DNA from: Bacteroidales bacterium UBA1680
GTDB taxonomy: Bacteria; Bacteroidota; Bacteroidia; Bacteroidales; UBA932
NCBI GenBank assembly: GCA_002320605.1
Contig: DCKG01000032.1
Location: forward strand, 38,632 to 102,631
Length of the DNA stretch: 64,000 bases
Reading direction: 5' to 3'
Shown: piece after piece, positions 41,979 to 51,826 of the stretch
Position numbering within the stretch: the stretch's first letter is position 1
Layout of the letters: each line of letters starts with the position of its first letter
The notes under the pieces: model-generated
What the model was told of the DNA's origin: nothing
The model's database searches: none
Seen by the model: only the letters and a program-made list of their open reading frames with translations
Program-made: the position numbers and the translations under genes

Positions 41979-44852
41979 TTATCTGTATTTTACCGTCACG
42001 TCAAGCCATCTGGATGAGGTGGCAGGCGTCATGTCAATCAGCAGGTTCCCGTCTGAGAGTTCAGATGATATTTTATGCTGCCCGTCCCTGACCACGGCTC
42101 TAACCGCTCCTTCAGGGAGAGGAATACTGATTTTCTGTCGGGAATATGCTGATTCGGCATAGACCTGGAAATGGGTCAGGTCATTCTCTACCGGAGAGAA
42201 TGCTAAGTTCACGGGGGTGTCTGAGAAAACATATTCCTTCCCATCTATTGAAACTCTCGTGCACTCGCATCCGTTGAATGCCATGAGGCGGCCTGAGTCC
42301 GAAGTGCGAAAAGCCATATTCATTTTCCCCGAATATGTCACATCGTGGCCATTGACTTTGATGTCTTGCATCTCCATTCTGTCCGACGGCATAGGGTTGA
42401 CTTTCAAAGCCTCTGCGTCATGCTCTTCGTTTCTGGAGAAGCCCCCTTCCCAGTTCTCTCTGTGCGTCCTGTAGTGTTTTACCAAGGCGGTTGCCCCATT
42501 TGGGAAGCTTGTAGCTAGGTAATCCGTAGTTCTGGATACATAAGAAGGATTGTCGTTCACGGCGAATTTCCCGCTGGAAGGGTAAGCACCGGCTGCATTG
42601 AGGATTCCGAACAGGGTTCGAGTCTCGTATCCTAGGCTCTTGCTCTGGTCGTCCCTCGGCCTGAATCCGAAGAAGAACACATCTCCCTTGCCGATTTTCC
42701 TGTGAGTCCCGACAGGCATTCCGTCAATCCTTGCGACTATTTCGGAGCCGTTGCCTACGGACACCTGGTATATCCTGTCTACGAGCATGTCCGTCAGTAT
42801 GGTCTGCTCAGGTACATCAGAGAAACGTCCTTCGAAGACAACTTTCTTGCCGGAAGCAATCTCACCGAGAAACTGATCGAATTTATATTCGGCTCCGAAG
42901 ATTTTCTGCCAGGTCGCTGCGCACTCTTTCCCTGACCCATCAATCAGCGGAGGCATACTGAACCATATTACCTTGCCTCCGGCTTCTGCGAATCTTTCCA
43001 GTAGATTGAGAAGCCCTTCCTGGGGCAGAGGCTCGAACATGACCATCACTGTGCCATATTCCTTGGCTTCGACTTTCATCTTTCCTTGCTCAGTGACTGC
43101 GCCCATATCCACCAGCTTGTCGGAAGTCAGGTAGTTGCAGTAGCCGTATTGGGTCATCCAGCTGCCGAAACGCTCCTCTACGGCAACCAGGTTCATGGGA
43201 TAGATGGCAAGTACATCAGTGTCTCTGTGCTTGTAGCCTGTGATTAGACTCATGGCATGACCCGGTTGTGTCCCGTAAGCTTCATTCAGCATGTTTTTCC
43301 AATGCAGAGCGGCATTCGGGAATCCCCATGCGGCAGCATAGGCGTTCGGATATTTATTGATCACCCCGATGGAGACACCCATGGCGGCTCCATAATAATC
43401 CCTGTCTGCCCAGCCGCATTCAGCGAAATCATTTCCTGTCGGCTGGAGGTATTCTCCCCACTTGAAATAGTCATAGCAGGCGGCTGCGGCCTGTTGAACG
43501 GTGTTGCTCCAGATGAAATTGGAAGTATATTCGTATCTGTAAGCGTTGGCATGTAGCTTCTCGGTGTTCCATAAGTCTATGGTCGGGCTTTCAGCCCAAG
43601 AGGAGTGGGCGCTGGTGCGGAATTCTCGATTGAATATTTTTTCAGCATATTCCTTGCTGTCTTTGAATAAATCCACAATTCCGTGATTGAGCATCTTGTA
43701 ATAGCGATCCCTCAATAAGAAAGTGTTGTGGATTTCTTCCGGAGTCTCTCCCATCACGTACTGTACGTTCTCCACGGCATCGGCCGATGCCAGGTAATAT
43801 GGTGCCCCATAGACGAAATAAAGCATGTGCTTGTCATCAAGCGGCTGGCCGTATTTTTCCCGGAACCGATCACAAAAACTTTCCGTAAGGTAGCGCATTG
43901 CGAACTGCCCACCCTCATGATGAGAATAGTAAGCCCAGTCCTGCTGGATGTGCATCTCATCCGAATACAATGCTGTCAGGTTTACCCCTGCTTTTTTGTA
44001 TTTGTCCATGAGGGCATGCAGAAACGTGGTTGCATCGGGAGAGAAATAGTCCATCTCCGGAGACTCGTACTCAAGAATGACCAAGACCCTGTCGTATCCT
44101 TCCAGCTGTTTCGGCCCGTCGTAGAAAACCCTTAGCTCTCTTACTGGAAAGTACATGTCGTCCGGAGAATTCTTAATCCCGAATGAACTGGATGCCGATA
44201 GCACGTCCACTGTGTCTCCCGCCTCGTATTTCACTCCTGATATCTCATGAATGTCATCAGGGTTTACTGCGATCAGATGTGACGTTCCCATGGTCTTTTG
44301 CCTGAATGCGTATGCCTTTACGCCTTTCAGGGATACATGAAATTTCCCTTTATTGTTCGTCCAGAACATCTGCTCCCAGACCGGAATGCTGAATGTGCCA
44401 TCAGACGCATTCCTTAGACCTGCCTTGTAGGATACCCATCGTCCTGACCGGCCTGTCTGATGCTTGAAGGCCGGGCCAAGCTCAAGCGGCGTATTCAGGC
44501 TCAGGCATATTCCCATTCCGTATTTTTTGGCGAAGTCGCTGATGAATTTGATTTTAAGGATATATTCATCCATGTCCGGAGTGAGTTCCCTGTCAGTGCC
44601 GGCTTGGGGTCTGTACTGGCGGAAAAACTCGTCGAATGCTATCGTGAGGGTCTTGTCTCCGTGCTTCTTTCCCTGCTCGCAGACCTCCCTAAGGCTGAGA
44701 TGCACGGGAGTGTAGCCGGTGGACATGTCAATTTTCTTGTCCGGATCCATCAGATCCCTCAGCTGCTGGTCGCTGGTAAGGATTATCGTCGCTGAATAAG
44801 CATTTGGCATAAGGCATAATGCCGTTAATAAAGGAAAGAGAATTCTTTTCAT
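41979..44852 (-). CDS. Large secreted protein of unknown family, possible glycoside hydrolase
   Basis: This 957-residue product has a signal peptide (MKRILFPLLTALCLMPNAYS). I do not recognise a family. The first two thirds have alternating helix and strand stretches suggestive of a barrel, with acidic spots such as YSDEMHIQQDWAYYSHHEGG (about 310) and a conserved-looking ECGWADRDYYG. A segment with ENVLGM-like binding folds is absent; instead residues about 620-760 look like a glutamine-amidotransferase/trimerisation fold (VMVFEPLPQEGLLNLLERF; GKVIWFSMPPL; GDVFFFGFRPRDD), and the C-terminus is beta-rich. This layout recalls GH42-like or related glycosidases with a trimerisation domain. The gene lies between GH3 and a divergent susC-susD pair, which supports a role in glycan breakdown. 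Confidence 0.7.
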   Translation of the reverse strand: MKRILFPLLTALCLMPNAYSATIILTSDQQLRDLMDPDKKIDMSTGYTPVHLSLREVCEQGKKHGDKTLTIAFDEFFRQYRPQAGTDRELTPDMDEYILKIKFISDFAKKYGMGICLSLNTPLELGPAFKHQTGRSGRWVSYKAGLRNASDGTFSIPVWEQMFWTNNKGKFHVSLKGVKAYAFRQKTMGTSHLIAVNPDDIHEISGVKYEAGDTVDVLSASSSFGIKNSPDDMYFPVRELRVFYDGPKQLEGYDRVLVILEYESPEMDYFSPDATTFLHALMDKYKKAGVNLTALYSDEMHIQQDWAYYSHHEGGQFAMRYLTESFCDRFREKYGQPLDDKHMLYFVYGAPYYLASADAVENVQYVMGETPEEIHNTFLLRDRYYKMLNHGIVDLFKDSKEYAEKIFNREFRTSAHSSWAESPTIDLWNTEKLHANAYRYEYTSNFIWSNTVQQAAAACYDYFKWGEYLQPTGNDFAECGWADRDYYGAAMGVSIGVINKYPNAYAAAWGFPNAALHWKNMLNEAYGTQPGHAMSLITGYKHRDTDVLAIYPMNLVAVEERFGSWMTQYGYCNYLTSDKLVDMGAVTEQGKMKVEAKEYGTVMVMFEPLPQEGLLNLLERFAEAGGKVIWFSMPPLIDGSGKECAATWQKIFGAEYKFDQFLGEIASGKKVVFEGRFSDVPEQTILTDMLVDRIYQVSVGNGSEIVARIDGMPVGTHRKIGKGDVFFFGFRPRDDQSKSLGYETRTLFGILNAAGAYPSSGKFAVNDNPSYVSRTTDYLATSFPNGATALVKHYRTHRENWEGGFSRNEEHDAEALKVNPMPSDRMEMQDIKVNGHDVTYSGKMNMAFRTSDSGRLMAFNGCECTRVSIDGKEYVFSDTPVNLAFSPVENDLTHFQVYAESAYSRQKISIPLPEGAVRAVVRDGQHKISSELSDGNLLIDMTPATSSRWLDVTVKYR

Positions 44853-45070
44853 AATTGGTTCTGTTACGGTATCATTAATTTTTTTTTGTATTTTCTATAC
44901 TAGAAATAACATTGAAAGTTAAGAATAATTCCTCTGAGCATCTCCATGAAATGTCATTTTAGTAAGATACTAAATCATTTTTGTAAACGTTTTTTTCAGG
45001 ATAAGTTCGTAAATTCATAAAAATATTATAATCACATTTTGATGCATTTATCAACTATTAATCACTTATT

Positions 45071-45078
45071 TATGTTTG
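45071..45078 (+). promoter_or_regulatory. Promoter -7 element for the second susC
   Basis: TATGTTTG matches TAnnTTTG and lies 41 bases upstream of the ATG at 45120. No clear -33 TTG. The gap 44853-45119 otherwise holds AT-rich sequence with no gene; it serves two divergent genes. Confidence 0.45.
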
Positions 45079-45119
45079 ACTGCAGATCATTATCTCATTG
45101 TAGAAAGCATCAGCAAATC

Positions 45120-48100
45120 ATGAAGCGATGCCTATCTATTTTGGCGGTAGGTCTGATGCCAGTGATTTTCGCCCAAGCGGAGGAATATTATTCCGACGCA
45201 ACGTCTGCACAGTCACAGCAGCAGCGCACCGTTACCGTCAAAGGAACTGTTACCGATGCCGATGGCCAGCCTGCAATCGGGGCCAACGTTCTTGTCAAAG
45301 GGACGAGCGCCGGCACGATGACGGACACAAACGGAAGCTTCTCGGTTGAGGCTCCGGCAGATGCCGTGCTTGAAGTATCTTACATAGGATTCGAAAGCCA
45401 GGAAATTTCCTTGAACGGAAGGACTAATCTGAATATTGTCCTTCAAGTGAACAATAGGGCCCTTGACGAGGTTGTCGTCGTGGCATACGGTACCCAGAAG
45501 GCAAGATCCGTCACAGGATCCATGAGTAAAATGGATGCTGAGACCTTGAAAGACCAGCCAGTGTCCCAGATAGGAGAAAAGCTTCAGGGGAAATTCGCCG
45601 GCGTGCAGGTCAATCAGGCAAACGGAGAGCCTAACGGAGGCCTGACAATACGTATCAGGGGCGCAGCATCTGTCAATGGAGGCAATGCTCCTCTGATCGT
45701 GATTGACGGATTCCCATCTAGCACCGGGCTAGAGTCGATCAGCCCTGAGGAAATAGAAACCATCACCGTGCTGAAAGATGCGGCTGCATCTTCGCTCTAT
45801 GGATCTAGGGCTGCGAATGGGGTAATTCTGGTTACTACGAAGACTGCCAACCTAAACCAGGGAAAGCCTAAAATCGAATTCAGCGCTTATTACGGTGTGG
45901 AGATTGTCCCTCAGCAGGGGCGGCCAGACGTGATGAATGCCCAAGAGTTTGCCCAGTTCAAGAAAGAATATTATGAAGATGCCGCCAAATATGAAGGTTA
46001 CACGAGTGGCGTGCCTGAGTGCTATGCGCATCCTGAGCTGTTGAAAGAAGGAACCGATTGGCTGGATGTTCTATTGAGGAATGCTTCGAACCAGAATTAT
46101 AATCTGAATTTATCTGCCGGAACGGATAAACTTAGAAGCTCTGTGAACGTGAATTACAATAATAAGGAAGGAGTCGTGCTAGAGACTTATTCCGATCGTT
46201 TCGCCGTGCGAGCGAATAATTCTTACGTAGTCAATGATCACCTGACTTTCGGGCTGAACCTTTCCGGATCTTATACGAAAGGTCAGCTGACCGGCGGATT
46301 TGGAAACGGCCGCGTCGTCATGATGTCGTCTATCCTCATGGATCCCCAGCTGAAATACAAAAATGACGACGGAACATATCCGATTTCATATTCCCAGCCA
46401 GGGATGTTCGCAAACCCTAACTTCTACCTGGTCCTTAAGCAGACGAAGACCCCTTCGAAGACATTGAGGGGCACCGTCAATGCTTACGTAGACGTGAACA
46501 TAATTGACGGTCTGAAATACCGTCTGAGCGCTAATGCGGACCTTACCAGTAATTCAGGCTCGCTATGGGTTCCTTCCACTGCAAACGGAAGCATGTTCAG
46601 CGCACCTCCGCAGCCTGCCTACGGAAGATATTCTACTTCCAATAACCGCAACTGGCTTGTCGAGAATACGTTAACCTATCATAAAACGCTCTGGGACGAC
46701 CACAATTTCGATGTGCTGCTTGGTTACACTGCGCAAAAGAGCAAATCGGAGAACGCAAGGATAGATGCGAACCAGTACCCGGACGATGAGATTTCATGGT
46801 TTGGAGCTGCGATCAACAGGGTTGGCAATTCCGATGCAAGCGGATGGGGAACATGGTCTCTGATCTCGTATCTTGGAAGGTTCAATTACGACTATAAAGG
46901 AAAATACCTGCTTCAAGTTTCCTATCGAAGGGATGGGTGCTCACGTTTCGGCTCCGATGCCAGATGGGCTAATTTCCCTTCCGTGTCGCTTGGGTGGATC
47001 GTATCTGATGAGAGTTTCATGAAGTCTCTGGACAAGCTCAGCTACCTGAAGATTCGTGGAAGCTATGGCACTGTGGGCAACTACAACATCGGTAACTACA
47101 CATCATTAAATTCAATAGGTTCCTATAACTATGTGTTTAATGGTTCCATTACGTCGGGAAGAGCGATCTCCGCAATTGGAAACAGCAATCTGACGTGGGA
47201 GAAGACGAATCAGTGGGATTTAGGCATGGACATCGGATTTTTCAACGACAGGATATTCCTGGTCTATGATTTTTATCGCAAGCAGACGAAGGGACTTCTC
47301 TATCAGATAGACATCCCTTATTCTACTGGATTCTCCTCAGTGCCTTCAAACATAGGCAAATTCCGTTTCTGGGGACATGAAATTAGCCTGGAAACCAAGA
47401 ATTTGGTCGGCAAGTTCCGCTGGAGCACTCAGATCAACGTTTCCATCGACAGGAACAGAGCCATCCAGCTTGGAACGAATAATACCCCTATCGGAGGTTA
47501 TTACAACCAGGGAGATTACAACCGTACGGTAGTCGGGCGTCACCTCGGCGAATTCTATGGCTACATCTACGATGGAGTGTTCATGACGCAGGAAGAATAC
47601 GAAAAGGGGCCTAAGCATTACTCTTCCATGGTCGGAACCGTAAGGATGAAAGATCTCAATGACGATAACATCATCGACGAGAAGGACCGCACCTTCATCG
47701 GGGATCCGAATCCGGATTTCACGTTCGGCATAACGAATACCTTCTCATGGAAGAATTTCGACGCCAGCCTGCTGCTCACCGGTTCGGTCGGAAACGACAT
47801 TCTGGATGCAGGGTATGAATCTTATGAGAACATAGACGGATGCTTCAACGTGTTCAAATATGTCAAGGATCGCTGGCGTTCCGAAGACAATCCTGGCAAG
47901 GGCGTCGTTCCAAGGACCAGGGCTGGCACCACGGAGCTTTTCCGTTATAACAACTCCAGATGGGTCGATGACGGTTCTTATCTGCGCGTGAAGAATCTCA
48001 CCATCGGCTACACTGTTCCTCTGAAGTCTGCTAACTTTATCAGCGGGCTGAGAGTGTACTTCAGCGCCCAGAACCTGCTGACGATAACAGGCTATCATGG

Positions 48101-48212
48101 AATGAACCCTGAAATCAGCAGTTATGGATACGACGGACTCAGGCAAGGCGTGGATTACACGGCATACCCTGTCGCCAGAGTCTACTCGTTCGGTCTTAAT
48201 CTCAACTTCTAA
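45120..48212 (+). CDS. SusC/RagA TonB-dependent outer-membrane receptor
   Basis: This is a glycan importer of 1030 residues. I set the start at the ATG at 45120 because MKRCLSILAVGLMPVIFAQA is a signal peptide and the upstream codons (to 45039) look non-coding and overlap a promoter box. A carboxypeptidase-D-like domain (VKGTVTDADGQPAIGANVLV) is at about residues 45-125. The plug follows (VVVAYGTQKARSVTGSM; TVLKDAAASSLYGSRAANGV) and then the barrel, ending in YSFGLNLNF. Unlike the receptor at 2301 it has no STN domain, so it would have been controlled by a separate regulator, probably the HTCS that is now broken. Confidence 0.96.
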   Translation: MKRCLSILAVGLMPVIFAQAEEYYSDATSAQSQQQRTVTVKGTVTDADGQPAIGANVLVKGTSAGTMTDTNGSFSVEAPADAVLEVSYIGFESQEISLNGRTNLNIVLQVNNRALDEVVVVAYGTQKARSVTGSMSKMDAETLKDQPVSQIGEKLQGKFAGVQVNQANGEPNGGLTIRIRGAASVNGGNAPLIVIDGFPSSTGLESISPEEIETITVLKDAAASSLYGSRAANGVILVTTKTANLNQGKPKIEFSAYYGVEIVPQQGRPDVMNAQEFAQFKKEYYEDAAKYEGYTSGVPECYAHPELLKEGTDWLDVLLRNASNQNYNLNLSAGTDKLRSSVNVNYNNKEGVVLETYSDRFAVRANNSYVVNDHLTFGLNLSGSYTKGQLTGGFGNGRVVMMSSILMDPQLKYKNDDGTYPISYSQPGMFANPNFYLVLKQTKTPSKTLRGTVNAYVDVNIIDGLKYRLSANADLTSNSGSLWVPSTANGSMFSAPPQPAYGRYSTSNNRNWLVENTLTYHKTLWDDHNFDVLLGYTAQKSKSENARIDANQYPDDEISWFGAAINRVGNSDASGWGTWSLISYLGRFNYDYKGKYLLQVSYRRDGCSRFGSDARWANFPSVSLGWIVSDESFMKSLDKLSYLKIRGSYGTVGNYNIGNYTSLNSIGSYNYVFNGSITSGRAISAIGNSNLTWEKTNQWDLGMDIGFFNDRIFLVYDFYRKQTKGLLYQIDIPYSTGFSSVPSNIGKFRFWGHEISLETKNLVGKFRWSTQINVSIDRNRAIQLGTNNTPIGGYYNQGDYNRTVVGRHLGEFYGYIYDGVFMTQEEYEKGPKHYSSMVGTVRMKDLNDDNIIDEKDRTFIGDPNPDFTFGITNTFSWKNFDASLLLTGSVGNDILDAGYESYENIDGCFNVFKYVKDRWRSEDNPGKGVVPRTRAGTTELFRYNNSRWVDDGSYLRVKNLTIGYTVPLKSANFISGLRVYFSAQNLLTITGYHGMNPEISSYGYDGLRQGVDYTAYPVARVYSFGLNLNF

Positions 48213-49768
48213 TGAGGAATAACATGAAAAAAATAGTAATCGCAATGTGTGTGGCTGCGGCCAGCCTAGGCGCTGTTTCTTGCAGCAACTCTTTTCTGGA
48301 GCAGACTCCTGAGACAGGACTGACATCCGATACTTTCTATAAGACCGTGTCTCACATGCAGCAAGCCCTGATTGCTTGCTACCCTGGAGTCCGCACTGTG
48401 GTCCAGGAAGGAATATTCATGGATGAAATGCGCTCTGACAACGCTTTCTACACCAGGTATTCTCCTGACAGGGGAGCCTATCTGGGGACAGAGACCTTGG
48501 CGCTCTTCCTGGAGACTGGCGCATCCAACAGCTGGGATCATATTTGGAACCATTATCGCGAGGTTTACAGATATGTCTGCAGAACCAATGTCCTCGTCGA
48601 CAGGATTGAATCCTCAGGCCTGTCTGAGGACGAAACGAATGGCATAAAGGCAGAGGCTTTGTTCCTCAGGGCATTTTATTATTTTGACTTAGTCCAGCAT
48701 TGGGGGAGAGTCCCTCTGGTGCTACACCTGTTCGGCAATGTGAATGACGCTTTCGTGGCAAAGGCCACGTTGGATGAGTTGTACGGTCAGATGCTTTCTG
48801 ACGTCAACGAGGCAATAAGCCTTGGCTTGCCAATAGCGACCACTTTCCCTCAGGACGGTCATGCGACTATGGGGGCTGCAAAGATGCTCAGGGCATATAT
48901 TAATATGTCTAAGCCTTCCCCGGATTATGCGGCTGCTGAGAAAGATCTGATCGACATAACCAAGATGAACTACAAGCTTTTGGATGACTATTCCTCGATT
49001 TTCTTGAAAACCAACAAGAATAATCAGGAATCCATATTCGAAGCTCAGTTCACCGAGGACGGAAGCACCGATCAGTATTCGACTTTCCCTTGGAACCTGA
49101 TTCCTAGGTGCAGCAATAATGAAGTGCTCATGGGCATAGCCGGAGGAAACTATACCGGTGGTGGCGGCGGCTGGTGCGTGCCTACCCGGGAGATGATAGA
49201 TTCGTACGAGAAGGGAGACGTGCGTCTTGATGCTTCCATCAGTGTAGCGGAGGGGCATATTAACCAGAGCGAACAATTCACCTTCACGGAGATGAAATCC
49301 GTAGTCGGATATGTTAAACCGGCAGACAAAGATTTCTATTACATGGTAAAGAAATATTATCACCCGCCTTATGCATATTCTATGAGAGCCGACGATAATT
49401 TCCCTGTTTACCGTTATTCCGGAGCTCTGCTGCTGCTTTCGGAGTGCTTGGTAAAGGAGAATAAGAGCAGCGAGGCTCTGCCATATATCAATCAAGTGAG
49501 AGCAAGGGCTGGGCTGCCGGCATTGGAGAGCGTCACTATCGAAAACGTCATGAATGAAATGCGTCACGAACTGGCGTTTGAAAATCACCGCTGGCAGGAT
49601 CTCGTAAGGAATGACATGGCTATCCCTGTGATGACCGAATTCGGCAAAACGATGAAGTCTCTTTATGGCTGGATTCTCCCGGAAGCGTTTAACGTAACCG
49701 AGGCGAGGCTGGTGTATCCTATTCCTCAGCACGAATATGATTTCAACAAACTATTGACTGATGAATAA
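48212..49768 (+). CDS. RagB/SusD family outer-membrane lipoprotein
   Basis: This surface lipoprotein of 518 residues pairs with the preceding SusC. Its signal peptide ends in LGAVSC, a lipobox. SusD features are FLEQTPETGLTSDTFYK, IKAEALFLRAFYYFDLVQHW, LLLLSECLVKENKSSEALPY, INQVRARAGLPAL and the ending ELAFENHRWQDLVR. The start at 48212 overlaps the susC stop (TAATG), so the genes are translationally coupled; ATG at 48224 is a possible alternative. It faces the GH78 remnant tail to tail. Confidence 0.95.
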   Translation: MRNNMKKIVIAMCVAAASLGAVSCSNSFLEQTPETGLTSDTFYKTVSHMQQALIACYPGVRTVVQEGIFMDEMRSDNAFYTRYSPDRGAYLGTETLALFLETGASNSWDHIWNHYREVYRYVCRTNVLVDRIESSGLSEDETNGIKAEALFLRAFYYFDLVQHWGRVPLVLHLFGNVNDAFVAKATLDELYGQMLSDVNEAISLGLPIATTFPQDGHATMGAAKMLRAYINMSKPSPDYAAAEKDLIDITKMNYKLLDDYSSIFLKTNKNNQESIFEAQFTEDGSTDQYSTFPWNLIPRCSNNEVLMGIAGGNYTGGGGGWCVPTREMIDSYEKGDVRLDASISVAEGHINQSEQFTFTEMKSVVGYVKPADKDFYYMVKKYYHPPYAYSMRADDNFPVYRYSGALLLLSECLVKENKSSEALPYINQVRARAGLPALESVTIENVMNEMRHELAFENHRWQDLVRNDMAIPVMTEFGKTMKSLYGWILPEAFNVTEARLVYPIPQHEYDFNKLLTDE

Positions 49769-49785
49769 GCAGGCTGAATATTCCG

Positions 49786-51784
49786 TCATTTATCTTCCAT
49801 GGTGAACAGGTATTCACCGGATCCGATGTCGATCGAAGTCCCGCGTGGAGAAGCTGATGCTCTCACGCCGCTCTCGTCCGTGACCCTGACGCCAAAGTCG
49901 AAAATTTTGGAAGGATCAGTTTCTGGAACTATTGCCGTGGCGGTGCAGTTTGATGGAATGGAAACCCTCAGCGAATATTTTCCCCCATCTTTCTTCCACT
50001 CGCATCTTATCGTGCCATTCTCCGTAGAATTGATAGGCGTACCATGCAGAGATAATGAATGCGCTTCCCCATTCCGGAGTGTCTTCGAAACCTTCTACGA
50101 AACGGACGTATTCCGGTGCGATGGTCGGGATGCAGCCATCGTCTCTCTGAGAGACCGACATGTCATGCATTATCTTCTCGTACATTCGCGAGAGATCGTA
50201 CCTGTATTGAAGGGAATATTGCGTCAGATGAGCTTGTTCCAGCCATCCGAGCTTTTCTCTATGAGGGCAGTCCGTCAGGACGCTGGCCATGTTGCTTCTC
50301 ATAGCCCAGTCTATCAGCTCGTAAATCTGATTGAAAAGCGGCTTTGAGCAGCTGAACGTTCCTGCTTCAGGGGCGGAGTTGCAGGTGTGGATTCCGCACA
50401 GAGAAATGATTTCGGGCAGCCCTGACGGATTTTCTTCTCCTGACGGGACGGCTCCCTCGACCTGCACGTAACGAAACCCGTAATATGAAAATTGAGGCTG
50501 CCATGTCACTATTCCTCTCCCGTCAGTCGTGTATTTAAAGTAGTATGGCTGGCCGGATGCGCTCTGGTTCACCGTGCTGTCCGAGTTAAGAAGCTCGGCT
50601 GGACGCAATATTATCTCCCCGGCCTTGTCTGACTTCACGCAGATTCGCACAATCCCTGATGCGTTCTGGCCCAAGTCATAGAGCCAGCCGCTGTTGTTGC
50701 GGTATTTCCTTACGACAGGAGTCACGGAACGGAAAGTCAGAGGCGTTGACCTGGAAGATATCAACTTTCCAGGATATTCGGTTGGCAGGGCATGGCTCCA
50801 ATTCTCGTCATTGAAGCCTTTACCATTCCAGCCGGCTATTTCTTTCCTTGAATCATAGTCCTCTCCTCCATAGATGCTGGAGAATGTGATAGGGCTAGGA
50901 GCCGTGCGCCAGTGTTCGTCAGAAATGATGTTCTCGACTGTGCCGTCGGAATATTCAATTCTCAGCAACATCTTCATCTTTGGGGCTCCAAGGGATAAGG
51001 TAAGCTTGAAGTAACGTTCGTTGGGAATGTTATAGAAACCGTTCCCCAGCATCATGCCGAGCACATTCTCGCCTGGCTCCAGCATCTTCGTCACATCGAA
51101 CGTGACATAGAGAGCCTCTTTGCTGAACAGAGTCCATCCAGGGTCGAGGAAATGGTCTCCGGCTTTCTTGCCATTCAGAAAAAAATCGAACTGTCCGAGA
51201 CCGGCTACGAACGCATCTGCGTGTTTCACATTTTTCTTGACCTGGAAAGATCTCCGGAACTGAGGAAGCTGGTAAAATCCGTTCTTTTTATCTCCGAGCA
51301 TCTTTTGTGCTATACCTAAGCCATGATAGCCAGGGAATATATATTCTTCAGGCCTGTCGTTCTCCAAGGCGATCCATTCCGCTCCTTGCCAGTCGCTTTC
51401 GGAAAGGATGCCCATCGAGAATCGCTGAACCTCGCTCCATCGCGAAGCTCTGCCCTTCTCATCCCATGCTCGAACCTTCCATTCGTAATGTCCGAAAGAT
51501 TTGAGAGCCGTTCCTGAATAGGGAATCAAGATCGACTCTTCAGATTTTACTTTCCCGCTGTCCCAGATCACCTTTCCGGCTTCGTAAGCCATGATTTGAT
51601 AGGCGGACTGGACATATCCCCTTTCTGGACGGTTGCACTTCCAGCTGAATCTTGGGGTGGTGGTCTCGACACCAATTGGATTAGCCTCGAATTCGCAAGT
51701 CAGTCCATATAGTGAGAAAGCGGTGGCCGCGATTGCCTGGGAAGAAAAGATAATTGCCGTGATAATCAGGCAGATGCGTTTCAT
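49786..51784 (-). pseudogene. GH78 alpha-L-rhamnosidase with internal deletion
   Basis: The first 585 or so codons (from 51784) are a normal GH78 start. They comprise a signal peptide, Bac_rhamnosid N-terminal beta domains (FEANPIGVETTTPRFSWKC; FDVTKMLEPGENVLGMMLGN) and the first part of the catalytic helices (SNMASVLTDCPHREKLGWLE; DDGCIPTIAPEYV). At about 50011-50035 the reading frame shifts and jumps to the C-terminal domain, which reads NGTIRCEWKKDGGKYSLRVS, IPSNCTATAIVPE and ends SGEYLFTMEDK at 49786. The open frame itself continues to 49916 without meaning. Most of the helical catalytic barrel, roughly 200-300 residues by comparison with a usual length near 900, is lost. The enzyme would have cleaved terminal rhamnose from a glycan such as pectin. 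Confidence 0.85.
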
Positions 51785-51826
51785 GATGGTTATTTGATGT
51801 TTATCGTAAAACTGTGAGTCATTTTA

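Noticed and set aside
48722..49732. Minus-strand open frame of 336 codons
   Set aside because: Antisense to susD and low in plausible protein features.
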